DNA of 64,000 bases from an uncultured delta proteobacterium (GCA_900079685.1 LT599018.1:1138970-1202969); one strand, 5' to 3'. Positions 23,300 through 33,137 are shown, numbered from the stretch's first letter. A program made the numbers and translations. Notes: generated from the sequence alone by a model not told the origin.

Positions 23300-25867
23300 C
23301 TAGGCCTTCTTTTTCCGGTAATAGGTATCTTCCAGCGGGAGCTTGGTACGGAACACGCCGTCAAAGGCGTAGTAAGCACCGGCCGCGGCCGGGGCCGTGG
23401 GAATGGTGGCAAGCTCGCCCACGCCTTTGGCCCCGTAAGCGTATTCCCCTTCGTCCCTGCCCTTGACGAGAATGACGTCAATGGGCGGCACCTCCGTTGC
23501 CCGCAACAGCCCGAGGGTGCCGTATTTCGCCAGCGGGCGGCTATCTTTCAAGGGGTAGTCCTCGGTCAGCGCGTAGCCCAGGCCCATGGCGACCCCGCCT
23601 TCGATCTGCCCGGCAGCCGCCTTGGGGTTGACCACCCGGCCCACGTCGTACGCGGCCACGACGCGCTCCACCCGGCCCGCTTCGTCGAGCAGGACGACCT
23701 GGGCGGCGTACCCGTAGGCCACGTGGCTGACGGGGTTGGGTTTGTCGCTCCCCATGGGGTCGGTATCGGTGCGGTATTCGCCGTAAAACTCCTTGCCTTC
23801 AAGGTCCGCCAGGGTTTTGCCCGCGTCGAGCTCGGCTTTCAGCAGCTTTGCCGCGCGCAAGGTGGCCTCGCCCGTGAGCAGGGTCTGGCGGGAAGCGGTC
23901 GTGGTTCCCGAGTCCGGAGTACGGCGGGTATCCGGCGCTTCCGCGATCACAAGGTCCGGGGCGATCCGCAAGGTTTCGCAAATGATCTGCGTCGTGACCG
24001 TGGCCATGCCCTGCCCGATGCAGGCCGCGCTGCTCCGCGCGTGGAGTTTGCCCTGCTCCACCGAGATGATGCAGCGGCTGGTGTCCGGGATCCCCACCCC
24101 GAGCCCGCTGTTCTTGAAGGAGGAGGCGATGCCCGCGCGAGGGTGGCTCTCGTAAACGTCTTTGACCGCTTCCAGGCAGTTGGTCAGGGCGGTGGTGCCG
24201 TCCGCCAGCTGCCCGTTGGGCAGCACCTGCCCGGGCCGGATGGCGTTGCGGTACCGGATTTCCCAGGGGGAGATGCCCACCATTTCCGCGAGGATATTCA
24301 GGTTGCATTCCGTGGCGAAGGCGGACTGCGACACGCCGAAGCCCCGGAACGCCCCGCCCGGAGGGTTGTTGGTGTAGACGGCCATGCCGAGCACGTCCAT
24401 GTTCTGGTAGTTGTACGGCCCTGCGGCATGGGTGCAGGCGCGTTGCAGCACCGGCCCGCCGAGGGAGGCGTAGGCGCCGGTATCGGAGATAAGCACGGCC
24501 TTCATGCCGGTGAGGATGCCGTTCGCGTCACAGGCGGTGGTGAATTCCATCTCCATGGCGTGGCGCTTGGGATGGACCATGATGCTCTCCTGGCGGGAGA
24601 GCTTGACCTTTACGGGCTTTTTCAGGCACCAGGCGGCGAGGCCCGCGTGATGCTGCACGCTCATGTCCTCTTTGCCGCCGAAGCCGCCGCCCACGAGCTT
24701 GGAGGTGATGTGGACCTTCTCCCGCTCGATGCCGAGCATCATGGCTATTTCCCGTTGTTCGTCATAAATGCCCTGCCCGCCGGTAAACACGTGCACGCCG
24801 TCATCCCCGTCCGGCATGCCGAGGGCGCATTCCGGCTCCATGCAGGCGTGCTCGGTAAAGGGCACGCTGTAGTGGCGGGTGACGACGTGGGCGGAAGACG
24901 CGATGGCCGCGTCCGCGTCGCCGCGCGTCAGATGCTCGCGGCGGAGGATGTTCCCTTTTTCATGGATCAGCGGCGCGCCTTCGGCCATGGCCTCTTGCGG
25001 GTTCGTCAGGGGCGTGAGTTCCTCGTACTCGATCGCCACGAGGGCCTTGACTGCGTCCAGAGCCTCCTCGGTTTTCGCGACGACCAGGGCGACGGCGTCG
25101 CCCACGTAGCGTGTGGCGCCGCCGACCGGGATCATCACGTCCCAGTCGATTACCAGGTGCCCGATTTTGGGGCTGCCCGGCACGTCGGCCGCCGTCAGCA
25201 CGGCCACGCAGTCCGGGTGGGCCAGAGCCGCGGCGGTGTTGATGGAGAGAACGTTGGCCCTGGGATAGCGGGCGCGGATGGCGGAACCGTGCAGCATGCC
25301 GGGCACGGTCATGTCGTCCACATATTGGCCCGTGCCGAGCACTTTCTCGCGCGCGTCCACGCGGTGGAAATCTTCCCCAAGCACGCCGGTGAATGCGCGC
25401 GCGGGAACGGGGGTGTTGCCGCGCAGCATGGCGGCGGCCAGCAGTACGGCATCCTCTATTTTCACATAGCCGGTACAGCGGCAGATGTTGTTGCGCAGGG
25501 CTTTCTTCACCTCTTCCCGGTCAGGGGAAGGGGTAACGTCAAGCAGCGCCTTGGCGCTGATGACCATGCCGGGGATGCAGAACCCGCACTGCACGGCCCC
25601 GGCCTCGGCAAAGGCGAAGGCGTAGACGTCCTTTTCCCTTTGGGAGAGTCCTTCAACCGTCACCACGGATTTGCCCGCGAGTTTTTCCAGGCGCGGCACG
25701 CAGGCGCGGGTGGCCTTGCCGTCCACCAGAACCGTGCAGGTGCCGCACGCGCCCTGGGAACAGCCGTCCTTGGCGGACGTGACGGCAAGATCGTCACGGA
25801 GAAAGGAAAGAAGTTTCTTGTTGGCCGCGCATTCCACCCGCTTGCCGTTGACGGTCAGTGTGTACAT
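23300..25867 (-). CDS. xdhD: Selenium-dependent molybdenum hydroxylase (xanthine dehydrogenase-like), XdhD
   Basis: About 855 residues from the ATG at 25867; AAGGGAG is 8 nt upstream, better than the ATG two codons earlier. Numbered from that earlier Met, the N-terminal [2Fe-2S] domains have Cys38, Cys43, Cys46, Cys58 and Cys96, Cys99, Cys131, Cys133. The molybdopterin domains follow with GGQGIYDEQRE, GGGFGGKED and the base Glu in AKGVGELATIP near the C-terminus. The FAD domain is absent and small and large subunits are fused, as in E. coli XdhD. It should hydroxylate or dehydroxylate purines at a selenium-bearing Mo centre. It follows uacT; all its maturation genes are nearby. Confidence 0.9.
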   Translation of the reverse strand: MYTLTVNGKRVECAANKKLLSFLRDDLAVTSAKDGCSQGACGTCTVLVDGKATRACVPRLEKLAGKSVVTVEGLSQREKDVYAFAFAEAGAVQCGFCIPGMVISAKALLDVTPSPDREEVKKALRNNICRCTGYVKIEDAVLLAAAMLRGNTPVPARAFTGVLGEDFHRVDAREKVLGTGQYVDDMTVPGMLHGSAIRARYPRANVLSINTAAALAHPDCVAVLTAADVPGSPKIGHLVIDWDVMIPVGGATRYVGDAVALVVAKTEEALDAVKALVAIEYEELTPLTNPQEAMAEGAPLIHEKGNILRREHLTRGDADAAIASSAHVVTRHYSVPFTEHACMEPECALGMPDGDDGVHVFTGGQGIYDEQREIAMMLGIEREKVHITSKLVGGGFGGKEDMSVQHHAGLAAWCLKKPVKVKLSRQESIMVHPKRHAMEMEFTTACDANGILTGMKAVLISDTGAYASLGGPVLQRACTHAAGPYNYQNMDVLGMAVYTNNPPGGAFRGFGVSQSAFATECNLNILAEMVGISPWEIRYRNAIRPGQVLPNGQLADGTTALTNCLEAVKDVYESHPRAGIASSFKNSGLGVGIPDTSRCIISVEQGKLHARSSAACIGQGMATVTTQIICETLRIAPDLVIAEAPDTRRTPDSGTTTASRQTLLTGEATLRAAKLLKAELDAGKTLADLEGKEFYGEYRTDTDPMGSDKPNPVSHVAYGYAAQVVLLDEAGRVERVVAAYDVGRVVNPKAAAGQIEGGVAMGLGYALTEDYPLKDSRPLAKYGTLGLLRATEVPPIDVILVKGRDEGEYAYGAKGVGELATIPTAPAAAGAYYAFDGVFRTKLPLEDTYYRKKKA

Positions 25868-25892
25868 GGGCATATCTCCCTTACTTGGCTGA

Positions 25893-27302
25893 TTAATGAT
25901 GCGCGGCCTGGCTTTTGTTGCCGAACAGAATGCACGCGAGAACGGAAACGATGCAGACGGAGGTTATGGGCTCGCCAAACATGAAATGCAGCACCGGCGG
26001 CAGGCCTTTCGTCGCCGCCGGGGAGGTTCCCAAACCGTAGCCGAGGCCGAAGGTGATGGCGATAATAAGGCAGTTGGATTCGGAAAAGCCTTCCTTGGCC
26101 ACCATTTTTATGCCGTTCAGGAAAATCATGGCGAACACGGTAATGACCGCGCCGCCGATGACGCTCGGCGGCAGGGAGGAAAACACCGTGCCTATTTTCG
26201 GGCAAAAGGCGGCCACGACCATGACCATGCCGGCGGTGGCGATGCAGAAGCGGTTGATGACGCGGGTCATGGAAACGATACCCGCGTTCTGGCCGAAAGC
26301 GGCCATGGGAAGCGCGCCGAACAGGGAACCCACCTGCGCGCCCACGGCGGCCGCGACGATGGTGCCGGAGGTTTCTTCCGGGGTCGTGTCCCGCCCCAGC
26401 GTCGCCATGGTGATGCCCGCCGTGTTGCCCATGGTTTCAAGGGCCACGATGATGTACACGGCCGCGAAGCTGATGACGGCGTCCAGGTGGAATTCCAGGG
26501 AGAAATGGAACGGCATCGGCAGATCGAACCAGGCCGCCGTCATGAGGGGGGCGAAGTCCACCTTGCCCATACACGCGGCCAGCACGTATCCCACGGCGAT
26601 GCCGATCAGGATGGCCACGGTTTTCAGCATGCCCTTGGCGAACCGGTTGAGCAGGGTGATGACCGCGAAGACCACGAACCCGACGAGCAGGTTCTGCCAG
26701 GAGCCGAAATCCTTCGCGCCCACGCCCCCGGCAAAGTAGTTGGCCCCGATGCCGAGCAAACTGATGCCGATGGTGATGAGCACGGAGCCGATGACGAGCG
26801 GCGGGAAAAAACGTTTCAGGGGCTTGATGAAAATGCCGAAGAGCAGTTCCACGAACCCGCCGAGGAGCGCCGCGCCCAGCACGCCGGGCACCCCGTAGGC
26901 CGCGCCCACGGTCTTCATGGTGGGCACGAAGGCAAAGGAAGTGCCCATGACCACCGGCAGCCCCGCGCCTATCTGGAACCTGCCAATTTTCAGCGGGTAG
27001 ACCTGCAACAGGGTCATGAGCCCGGCCATGAGCATGGCGCACTGGATCATGACGACCTTGTCACCGGGTGCGAGCCCGCCCACCACGCCGCTGAGGATCA
27101 GAATGGGGGCGAGGTTGCCCGTGAACATGGCAAAAACGTGCTGCAGGCCGATGGGCACGGCCATCGCAAGGCTTGGGCGCCCGTCAAGCTGGTAGAGAAG
27201 CTCTTGATCCGTAAGCTGGGTGGTGGCGCTGTTCACGATGCGGTCTCCTTGCGTTCGCGGCAGTGACGCGGGCTGTTCAGGGCTTGTGGCGTGGGTCGTC
27301 AT
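25893..27302 (-). CDS. uacT: Purine permease, NCS2 family (urate/xanthine type)
   Basis: 469 residues. Its N-terminal block LAMAVPIGLQHVFAMFTGNLAPILI (His in LQHVFAMF, about residue 54) is the NCS2 hallmark, with about 12-14 membrane segments and the motif region ALETMGNTAGITMA (about 277-290). These carriers import urate or xanthine with protons. It lies directly upstream of xdhD (25 nt) and probably shares its transcript. E. coli has UacT, XanQ and YgfQ relatives; which purine is carried cannot be settled here, so the symbol is tentative. Confidence 0.85.
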   Translation of the reverse strand: MTTHATSPEQPASLPRTQGDRIVNSATTQLTDQELLYQLDGRPSLAMAVPIGLQHVFAMFTGNLAPILILSGVVGGLAPGDKVVMIQCAMLMAGLMTLLQVYPLKIGRFQIGAGLPVVMGTSFAFVPTMKTVGAAYGVPGVLGAALLGGFVELLFGIFIKPLKRFFPPLVIGSVLITIGISLLGIGANYFAGGVGAKDFGSWQNLLVGFVVFAVITLLNRFAKGMLKTVAILIGIAVGYVLAACMGKVDFAPLMTAAWFDLPMPFHFSLEFHLDAVISFAAVYIIVALETMGNTAGITMATLGRDTTPEETSGTIVAAAVGAQVGSLFGALPMAAFGQNAGIVSMTRVINRFCIATAGMVMVVAAFCPKIGTVFSSLPPSVIGGAVITVFAMIFLNGIKMVAKEGFSESNCLIIAITFGLGYGLGTSPAATKGLPPVLHFMFGEPITSVCIVSVLACILFGNKSQAAHH

Positions 27303-27380
27303 GGTTTTCCCTTTTCTATGGGATTTTTTTCACAAGAAAGTTGCTGCCTGTCCGGTCCCAGCCCGGTCCGGGCGTGTGTA

Positions 27381-27423
27381 AAATCCCCCTCCGCGCCGCT
27401 CCCGGGACGCGGCGCGGAGGGGG
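27381..27423 (-). terminator. Intrinsic terminator of the hyuA-ssnA-ygfK operon
   Basis: A perfect 15-bp stem (27385-27399 with 27409-27423) right after the ygfK stop, followed on the minus strand by ATTTTA. It separates ygfK from uacT. Confidence 0.85.
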
Positions 27424-27429
27424 TCGCTG

Positions 27430-30180
27430 TTATGCCTCGAGCGGCCCGACGCCGCGCATCAGATCACAGAGAATCACGGCCTGGGCCGCATCACTCAAGT
27501 TGGCGCGGTTTACGCCCTGCTTCAATGCCACGCGCTTCGCGGCCAGGGTTTGCGCGTCAAGAAGCGCGCTCACGCGGTCGTCCTCATACTGCCAGCCTTC
27601 CGGCCCCAGGCTGAGGGACCAGGGTTCGTTCGCCCGCTTACCGGCAAACGTTTCGTTGCCGAGGCGGATAAAGCCGTTGGCATCGGCCTTGAAAGAAGCT
27701 TCGCCGAAGTGCACCCGTTCCTTGACCTTGTACGGCGCGCCGGACGAGGGGCAGAACGTTTCGCAGTTGCCGCACTCGTTGCAGAAATCGCCGATGTTCA
27801 GCACTTGCCAGGATTGGCTCAAGGTCTTGACCCCGAGGGTGCGGACGATGGTTTCGTCGCCGGAACGCACGGCTTCCTGGATCGGCCAGGCGCGTTCCGG
27901 CCCGAACACGGCGAGATTCGCCCGGTTGGGGCAGACGGAGACGCAAATGCCGCAGTAGCGGTCGCATTGCAGGCAGCGGGCCGCTTCTTCAATGGACGCC
28001 GCGATGGCCGCCGCGCCGGAGGCCGCGGCAAAAAAGCTCGTTCCCTTGGCGTTCGGCGTGCGGAACGCCTGGCGCCGCACGCTCGCGGACACGTTCGTCG
28101 CCGCGCGGGCGGGCTCGCTGGGCAGGCCGGAGGTCACATCCATGAACGCGAGAATCTGCCCGGCAGCGCGCCGCCCTTCGCCGACCGAGGCGACGATGGA
28201 GATGGAGGCGTCGCCCTGGGGATGGGCGGAACGGAACAGCTTGGGCATGTCCATCCCGAAGACGGCGCTGTCGCCCCTGACGGCCAGGTGCACGGCGTCG
28301 TTTTCCTCGACCAGCTTCGCAACGGCTTCGGCGTCAAGGGCGGCGTTGGTCTTGATCGACACGCCCAGTTTGAGAATGGCGGCAATGTCGCGTTCCACGT
28401 TGTCCTTTTCCCTCACCAGCTTGCTCATGGTCGTGCCGCCGGCCGTGTCCCGCCGCTCGTACACCGAGACTTTGCACCCGGCCAGCGCCAGAAAATGGGC
28501 GCAGGAAAGACCCACCGGCCCCGCGCCGATGATCGCCACGTTCCGGCCGTTCGGCGCGGCGGGCGTGGGAACGGCCGAACCGTTGGCCGCCGCGCAGCCC
28601 TTGACCGCGCGGATCTGGAGCGGCGTATCGTAATGCACGCGCACGCAGCGGTTGCGGCATTCCTGGTTGCACACTTTGCCGAGCACCGAGGGGAAGGGGT
28701 TGGTCGCCAGAATGACGGCGAGCGCCTCGTCCAGGCGGCCCCGCGCCGCCTGCTCAAGATAGGCCGGGATGTCCTGCCCGGCAGGGCAGGCGGAAACGCA
28801 CGGCGCCGCCGCGCAATCCAGAACCGGCAAAGGCCGCTCCGTCTTGATGCCGCGCGACGCGGCATGCGAGCGCGCATAGCGCGATTTGGGCAGGGCCAGT
28901 TCCGCCGCGTAGACGTCCAGGTTATGCCGCACGGCGTCTTCTCCCGAGCTGCTCCCGGCCCGTTTCCGGATGAAATCGGCCAGGTTCGCCGCGCCCGTCG
29001 CCGCCATGGCCTCGCGGATGGTGACGAAATACTGGGCGAGCCGCCCGTAGCCGCCGGGCTTCAGAAGGTCCGAGCAGACCGTCACGGGCATGAGGCCGCA
29101 GGCGAGCGTATCGGCCACGTTCAGGGCGTCCGCGCCCGCGCAGAAGGATATATCCAGCTTCCCGGCGAAGTCTTTCTGGAGTTTCGCCGCCAGGGCCACG
29201 GCGATCGGGTGCAGCGGCTTGCCGCTCATGTAGAGCATCTTCTCACTGCCCGGCAGGCAGCCCTTGTTCAGGGTTTCCAAGGTGTTGGTCAGCTTGACCC
29301 CGAACCGCACGCCGATATTTTTCGCGGCGTCCAGACAGGTTCTGAGGATGCCCAGCGTCGTGTCGTAGGAAAGGTCGTGCTCAAAGGCCAGGTCCGGGAT
29401 CTGCGTTTCGTAGCCCATGACCTCGTTGACCAGTTTGCGCACATGGGCAGGCCCCAGCAGGGTCGGGTTCAGTTTCAGGGTGGTGTTGAGTTTGCGGTCC
29501 TGGATGAAGTACAGGGAGATTTTTTCCACTTCCTCGGGCGGGCAGCCGTGCATGCAGGAGATGGTCAGGTTGTCGCTGATGCAGCCGGGAATATCCAGGT
29601 GCATCACGCGCGGGTACAAGGGCTCCAGTTCGCGCTTGAGGGCTTCCACCTCGTCCGGGCTGCCCTGCATCCGGTCCAGGAAGCGCTGCATGGTCGGGCT
29701 CAAAATCCCTTCCATGCTGTAGCCCGCGCTCATGTTGAAGAGCAAACCGGGTTTTCCGGGAAAGCCCAGATGGTCGTGCAGGATATGGATCAGGACCCAG
29801 GCTTTCAGATACTCCCGGTAGCTGCCGTCAAGGTTCAGCTCCTGCGACCATTCGCAGTTGTAGCCTTCGTCGCCCATCTCGATACAGGGCTTGGTGACGG
29901 TGATGGCGTCCAGGACCTGCACGGTCTTCAGTTCCATGTACCGCGCGCCGCACAGCCAGGCGGCGATGATGTTGTGCGCCATCTGGGTGTGGGGCCCGGC
30001 GGCCGCGCCCACGGGCGTTTCCAGCGTTTTCCCGTAGCGCTCCATGCGGAACGGGTCGCTCTTCTCCGGCCTGAAAAACAGTTCCTTGGGGATGCCGAAG
30101 GCAAACCCTTTTTCCAAGTCGCGCAGCAGCCAGGTAAGCAGCGGCTTCGCATCCATGCAGTGCATATGATCTGTTGCCAT
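27430..30180 (-). CDS. ygfK: YgfK-type multidomain iron-sulfur flavoprotein
   Basis: 916 residues (E. coli YgfK is about 1030). A TIM-barrel resembling dihydroorotate dehydrogenase occupies about 1-430. A cysteine-rich segment follows (CAAAPCVSACP, VCNQECRNRCV; about 455-535), then a nucleotide-binding fold NVAIIGAGPVGLSC (about 551-564). C-terminal ferredoxin-like clusters are CLQCDRYCGICVSVCP (about 744) and CNECGNCETFCP (about 806). Annotations call it putative selenate reductase, but its constant place beside ssnA, hyuA and xdhD supports a reductase step in anaerobic purine degradation. It is last in hyuA-ssnA-ygfK. Confidence 0.88.
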   Translation of the reverse strand: MATDHMHCMDAKPLLTWLLRDLEKGFAFGIPKELFFRPEKSDPFRMERYGKTLETPVGAAAGPHTQMAHNIIAAWLCGARYMELKTVQVLDAITVTKPCIEMGDEGYNCEWSQELNLDGSYREYLKAWVLIHILHDHLGFPGKPGLLFNMSAGYSMEGILSPTMQRFLDRMQGSPDEVEALKRELEPLYPRVMHLDIPGCISDNLTISCMHGCPPEEVEKISLYFIQDRKLNTTLKLNPTLLGPAHVRKLVNEVMGYETQIPDLAFEHDLSYDTTLGILRTCLDAAKNIGVRFGVKLTNTLETLNKGCLPGSEKMLYMSGKPLHPIAVALAAKLQKDFAGKLDISFCAGADALNVADTLACGLMPVTVCSDLLKPGGYGRLAQYFVTIREAMAATGAANLADFIRKRAGSSSGEDAVRHNLDVYAAELALPKSRYARSHAASRGIKTERPLPVLDCAAAPCVSACPAGQDIPAYLEQAARGRLDEALAVILATNPFPSVLGKVCNQECRNRCVRVHYDTPLQIRAVKGCAAANGSAVPTPAAPNGRNVAIIGAGPVGLSCAHFLALAGCKVSVYERRDTAGGTTMSKLVREKDNVERDIAAILKLGVSIKTNAALDAEAVAKLVEENDAVHLAVRGDSAVFGMDMPKLFRSAHPQGDASISIVASVGEGRRAAGQILAFMDVTSGLPSEPARAATNVSASVRRQAFRTPNAKGTSFFAAASGAAAIAASIEEAARCLQCDRYCGICVSVCPNRANLAVFGPERAWPIQEAVRSGDETIVRTLGVKTLSQSWQVLNIGDFCNECGNCETFCPSSGAPYKVKERVHFGEASFKADANGFIRLGNETFAGKRANEPWSLSLGPEGWQYEDDRVSALLDAQTLAAKRVALKQGVNRANLSDAAQAVILCDLMRGVGPLEA

Positions 30181-30214
30181 GAGGGCCCCCTCAAAGGTTA
30201 GAAACGTCTAAAAA

Positions 30215-31489
30215 TCAGCCCAGTTTCCGCCACAGCCGCGTTGCCTGCTCTTTCGCGAAGGCGAGGATTTCCTCCTCGTCACAGCTGAGCAGACGGCCTT
30301 CGGCGACGATCAGCCGCCCCTGGCTGATGACCGCGCCGATATCGCGGGCCGTCAGGCCGTAGAAAAAATGCCCGAGGAAGTTATCCGGATGCACCGGCGT
30401 TGGGCTTGTGTCGTCCAGAACCACGAGGTTGTTGTGCCCGTCGCCGCAATTCCCGTGCAGCGCGGCGTGCCTGTGGACGTTCCTGAGCCGCGCGTAAGCG
30501 CCCGCGCAGGTCTGGCCTTCCAGGCCCACGCCGAGAAAATACCCGGCCTGGGCGGAGCGGATCATGTCAGAATGCATGCCGTCCGTCCCGAACATGACGT
30601 TCTTGCTGTAACTATAGGAAGCGAGGCCCACGTTGTTGTTGCAGTTCGATTCCACGTTCTGCGCGATCCAGCACGGGGATGCGGCCAGGATCGCCCGGTC
30701 CTCGTCGGACACGTGCACGCAATGGCCGAGAATGGTCTTGGGCAGGTCCAGCGCGCCCGCGTCTTTCAGGCGGCGGATCACGCTTTTGCCGTAGGCCGCG
30801 CGGCAGTGTTCCTGGTCGGATTTATCTTCCGCCGCATGGATGTGGATGCCGGTGCCGTACTTCTGCGCCAGGTCCACGGCGGTGCGCAGCGTCTCGTCCG
30901 AAACGGTGAAGGAGGCGTGCAGGCCCACATGCCCCTTGCCGCCGGAGCGGAAAAAGGCCTCATGCTCGGCAAGCCCCTTGAGGGCGATATCCAGGCCGTC
31001 GCGGTCGGACGTCTCGTAACACAGCAGGTGCCCTATGCCGACCGTGTCAAACGCATGCGCGATGCTCGCAAGGCTGCCTTCCACGGCGTTCGGCGAAGCG
31101 TGGTGGTCGATGCAGAAGGTGACGCCGTTTTTCGCCAGCGCCACGCCGGCGGCCAGGGCCGAGGCGACGGTCATGTCCTTGTCCAGGCACTTGTCCAGCC
31201 GCCACCAGATGTGCTCAAGCACTTCCAGAAAATTGGCCGGGGCTTTGGGCGCGGGCGGCATGCCCCTGGAAAGGGCCGAATAAATATGGTGATGCCCGCA
31301 GGCGAACGCGCGGGTGGCGATCCGGCCCTTGCAATCGAACACGCTGTCCGTCGCCGCGCGGTCCGCTACCGGCGGGATGGCGGCAACGGGCGTGACCGAA
31401 CCGGCTGCCCCTGCCTCCACCGCGAGGTGGGTGCGGGTCATGGTAAAGGTTTCACTGTCCAGATACAGCGCGTCGCGCAGGTACAACAT
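30215..31489 (-). CDS. ssnA: SsnA-type amidohydrolase
   Basis: 424 residues, ATG behind AAGGAG. Amidohydrolase superfamily metal site: GHHHIYSAL (about residues 70-78), His in HIHAAEDKSD, His in LGHCVHVSDED and Asp in FGTDGMHSD. SsnA belongs to the E. coli anaerobic purine cluster and probably opens or deaminates a purine-derived ring. It sits 21 nt after hyuA and 34 nt before ygfK. The exact substrate is not given by the sequence. Confidence 0.9.
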   Translation of the reverse strand: MLYLRDALYLDSETFTMTRTHLAVEAGAAGSVTPVAAIPPVADRAATDSVFDCKGRIATRAFACGHHHIYSALSRGMPPAPKAPANFLEVLEHIWWRLDKCLDKDMTVASALAAGVALAKNGVTFCIDHHASPNAVEGSLASIAHAFDTVGIGHLLCYETSDRDGLDIALKGLAEHEAFFRSGGKGHVGLHASFTVSDETLRTAVDLAQKYGTGIHIHAAEDKSDQEHCRAAYGKSVIRRLKDAGALDLPKTILGHCVHVSDEDRAILAASPCWIAQNVESNCNNNVGLASYSYSKNVMFGTDGMHSDMIRSAQAGYFLGVGLEGQTCAGAYARLRNVHRHAALHGNCGDGHNNLVVLDDTSPTPVHPDNFLGHFFYGLTARDIGAVISQGRLIVAEGRLLSCDEEEILAFAKEQATRLWRKLG

Positions 31490-31510
31490 GGTTCGGCTCC
31501 TTAATGCCCG

Positions 31511-32944
31511 TCAGGAAGGTTGGCAGGATGGTTGGCAAGGCAGGTCGGCGGAACGGTCGGCGCACGCGCCGTCCGGGCGCAACGGCGTTCCCATGCCGCG
31601 CTCTCCCGTGAACGCGCCGTTTGCCGCGATCATTTTCCCGCGCAGGAAAACAGCGTCGATCCGGCCCGTCAGCCGCATGCCCTCGTACAGCGAAAAATCG
31701 CTGGGGCCGTGTAATGAACCGGTTTGCAGCGTCTGCCCGGCCTTGGGGTCAAGAATGACGATGTCCGCGTCGGACCCCGGCAGCAGCGCGCCTTTACGCG
31801 GATACAGCCCGAACAGCTTGGCCGGGTTCGCGGCCACGCATGCCACGAAGCGCTCCAGGCTGATGCGCCCTTTGGCCACGCCTTCGGAATACAGAAGGGC
31901 GAACCGCTCCTCAATGCCGGGCGAACCGCCCGGGCAGCGGGTAAAATCATGCAGCCCGGCCATTTTGTCCTGGATGGTGAAGGGGCAATGGTCCGTGGCA
32001 ACGACCTGGACCTCGCCGTTCCGGATGCCGTCCCACAGCGCGTCGATATCTTCCCGCTTGCGGAGCGGCGGGGACATGACGGCGCGCAACCCCTGCACCG
32101 GGCTGCGGTACAGGTCGTCCGTCAGGCACAGGTACTGGGTGCAGGTTTCCGCGTACACGTTCTTCTGCCCGGCGGCCCTGGCCTTCCGGATGGCCGCGAG
32201 CCCGGCCGCGCTCGACAGGTGGACGATATAGAGAGGCGCGTCGCCGGCCTCCGCCGCGAGACGCAGCGCCCGCACAACCGCCTCTTCCTCGCTCCGGACC
32301 GGGCGGCTTGCCGCGTGCCATACCGGGTCGCCCTTGCCCTCGGCCCTGTATTGCGCCCGGAGGGCGCTGATGGTCGCATCGTCCTCCGCGTGCAACGCAA
32401 GCAGCAGCCCGAGTTCCTTGGTGCGCCGGAGCAGCCGTAAAAGGACGCCGCCGTCAACATGGTTGTCGTAAGTCATGTAAGCCTTGACGCTGGAAAAGCC
32501 GGATTCCGGCAACGTGGCGAGCCCTTCCGACGCAACGGATTCCTGCCCCTGGGCCAGGCCGTGGAACAGGTAGTCCACAACGGACATCCCTTGCGCCAGC
32601 GCCCGGTACGCGGCGATATGGTCTTCAAGCGCCCTGCCGGACGGCATGAAGGCCAGATGGTCGATGATGGTGGTCGTGCCGCCGACGGCGGCCGGAATGG
32701 TGCCCCGGTAATAGGTGTCCGTGCCTTTGGCGGCGTCCAGGTTGAGCGTAATGTGGGTGTGCGCGTCCACGCCGCCGGGCAGCACAAGCTTGCCGCCGGC
32801 ATCCAGAACGGCTGCTCCCGCCGCGGCCCCTTTGGCGGAAAGGCCGTGCCCCAAGGCGCTCACGACGCCGTCCTCCACCAGGAGGTCGCCCTGCAGCGTT
32901 TCATGACCCGTAACGATGGTGCCGTTTGTAATCAGGGTCTTCAT
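31511..32944 (-). CDS. hyuA: Dihydropyrimidinase/D-hydantoinase
   Basis: 477 residues. Cyclic amidohydrolase motifs: GGVDAHTHI (His-x-His, about residues 57-65), the carboxylated Lys in SVKAYMTYDN (about 152-161) and the catalytic Asp in TDHCPFT (about 318). It opens hydantoin-like or dihydropyrimidine rings, here probably a purine-derived five-membered ring. It leads the operon hyuA-ssnA-ygfK behind a -24/-12 promoter. The C-terminal tail ends in repeated PCQPS, which is unusual but short. Confidence 0.9.
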   Translation of the reverse strand: MKTLITNGTIVTGHETLQGDLLVEDGVVSALGHGLSAKGAAAGAAVLDAGGKLVLPGGVDAHTHITLNLDAAKGTDTYYRGTIPAAVGGTTTIIDHLAFMPSGRALEDHIAAYRALAQGMSVVDYLFHGLAQGQESVASEGLATLPESGFSSVKAYMTYDNHVDGGVLLRLLRRTKELGLLLALHAEDDATISALRAQYRAEGKGDPVWHAASRPVRSEEEAVVRALRLAAEAGDAPLYIVHLSSAAGLAAIRKARAAGQKNVYAETCTQYLCLTDDLYRSPVQGLRAVMSPPLRKREDIDALWDGIRNGEVQVVATDHCPFTIQDKMAGLHDFTRCPGGSPGIEERFALLYSEGVAKGRISLERFVACVAANPAKLFGLYPRKGALLPGSDADIVILDPKAGQTLQTGSLHGPSDFSLYEGMRLTGRIDAVFLRGKMIAANGAFTGERGMGTPLRPDGACADRSADLPCQPSCQPS

Positions 32945-33008
32945 GTGCTCGTCTCCGGTTCCGGACAGGTGACAATGGCAAAAACAACATTACGCCTGCG
33001 GATGATAG

Positions 33009-33024
33009 AGCAAATACGAGGCCA
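33009..33024 (-). promoter_or_regulatory. Sigma-54 (-24/-12) promoter of the hyuA operon
   Basis: Read on the minus strand: TGGCCTCGTATTTGCT, matching TGGCACG-N4-TTGCW at the invariant GG and GC with exact spacing. It lies 65-80 nt upstream of the hyuA ATG. Confidence 0.72.
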
Positions 33025-33116
33025 AGAGACATCGCGGCAGTAATGTTCTGCAAAAACAATATGTTTTAGTGAGGATAAATGAAAAAAAGAACGCGCGGGT
33101 TTTTCTCATTTTAAGA

Positions 33117-33137
33117 ATTTTATCAAAACGATAAAAT
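33117..33137. promoter_or_regulatory. ATTTTATC-N5-GATAAAAT element, probable activator binding site
   Basis: A perfect inverted repeat with 8-nt arms (33117-33124 and 33130-33137) whose 13-nt core TATCAAAACGATA is identical to the element before ygeX. It lies about 93-113 bp upstream of the hyuA -24 box and 58 nt from the activator stop. Confidence 0.68.

Noticed and set aside
23192-25984. Very long plus-strand open frame opposite xdhD (930 codons)
   Set aside because: It lies antisense to a gene with clear iron-sulfur and molybdenum motifs. Its His/Gly/Arg-rich composition is what GC-rich DNA gives in the shadow frame. The similar long frames opposite ygfK (27550-30201), the activator (17090-19225) and the adhesin (43039-45036) were rejected for the same reason.
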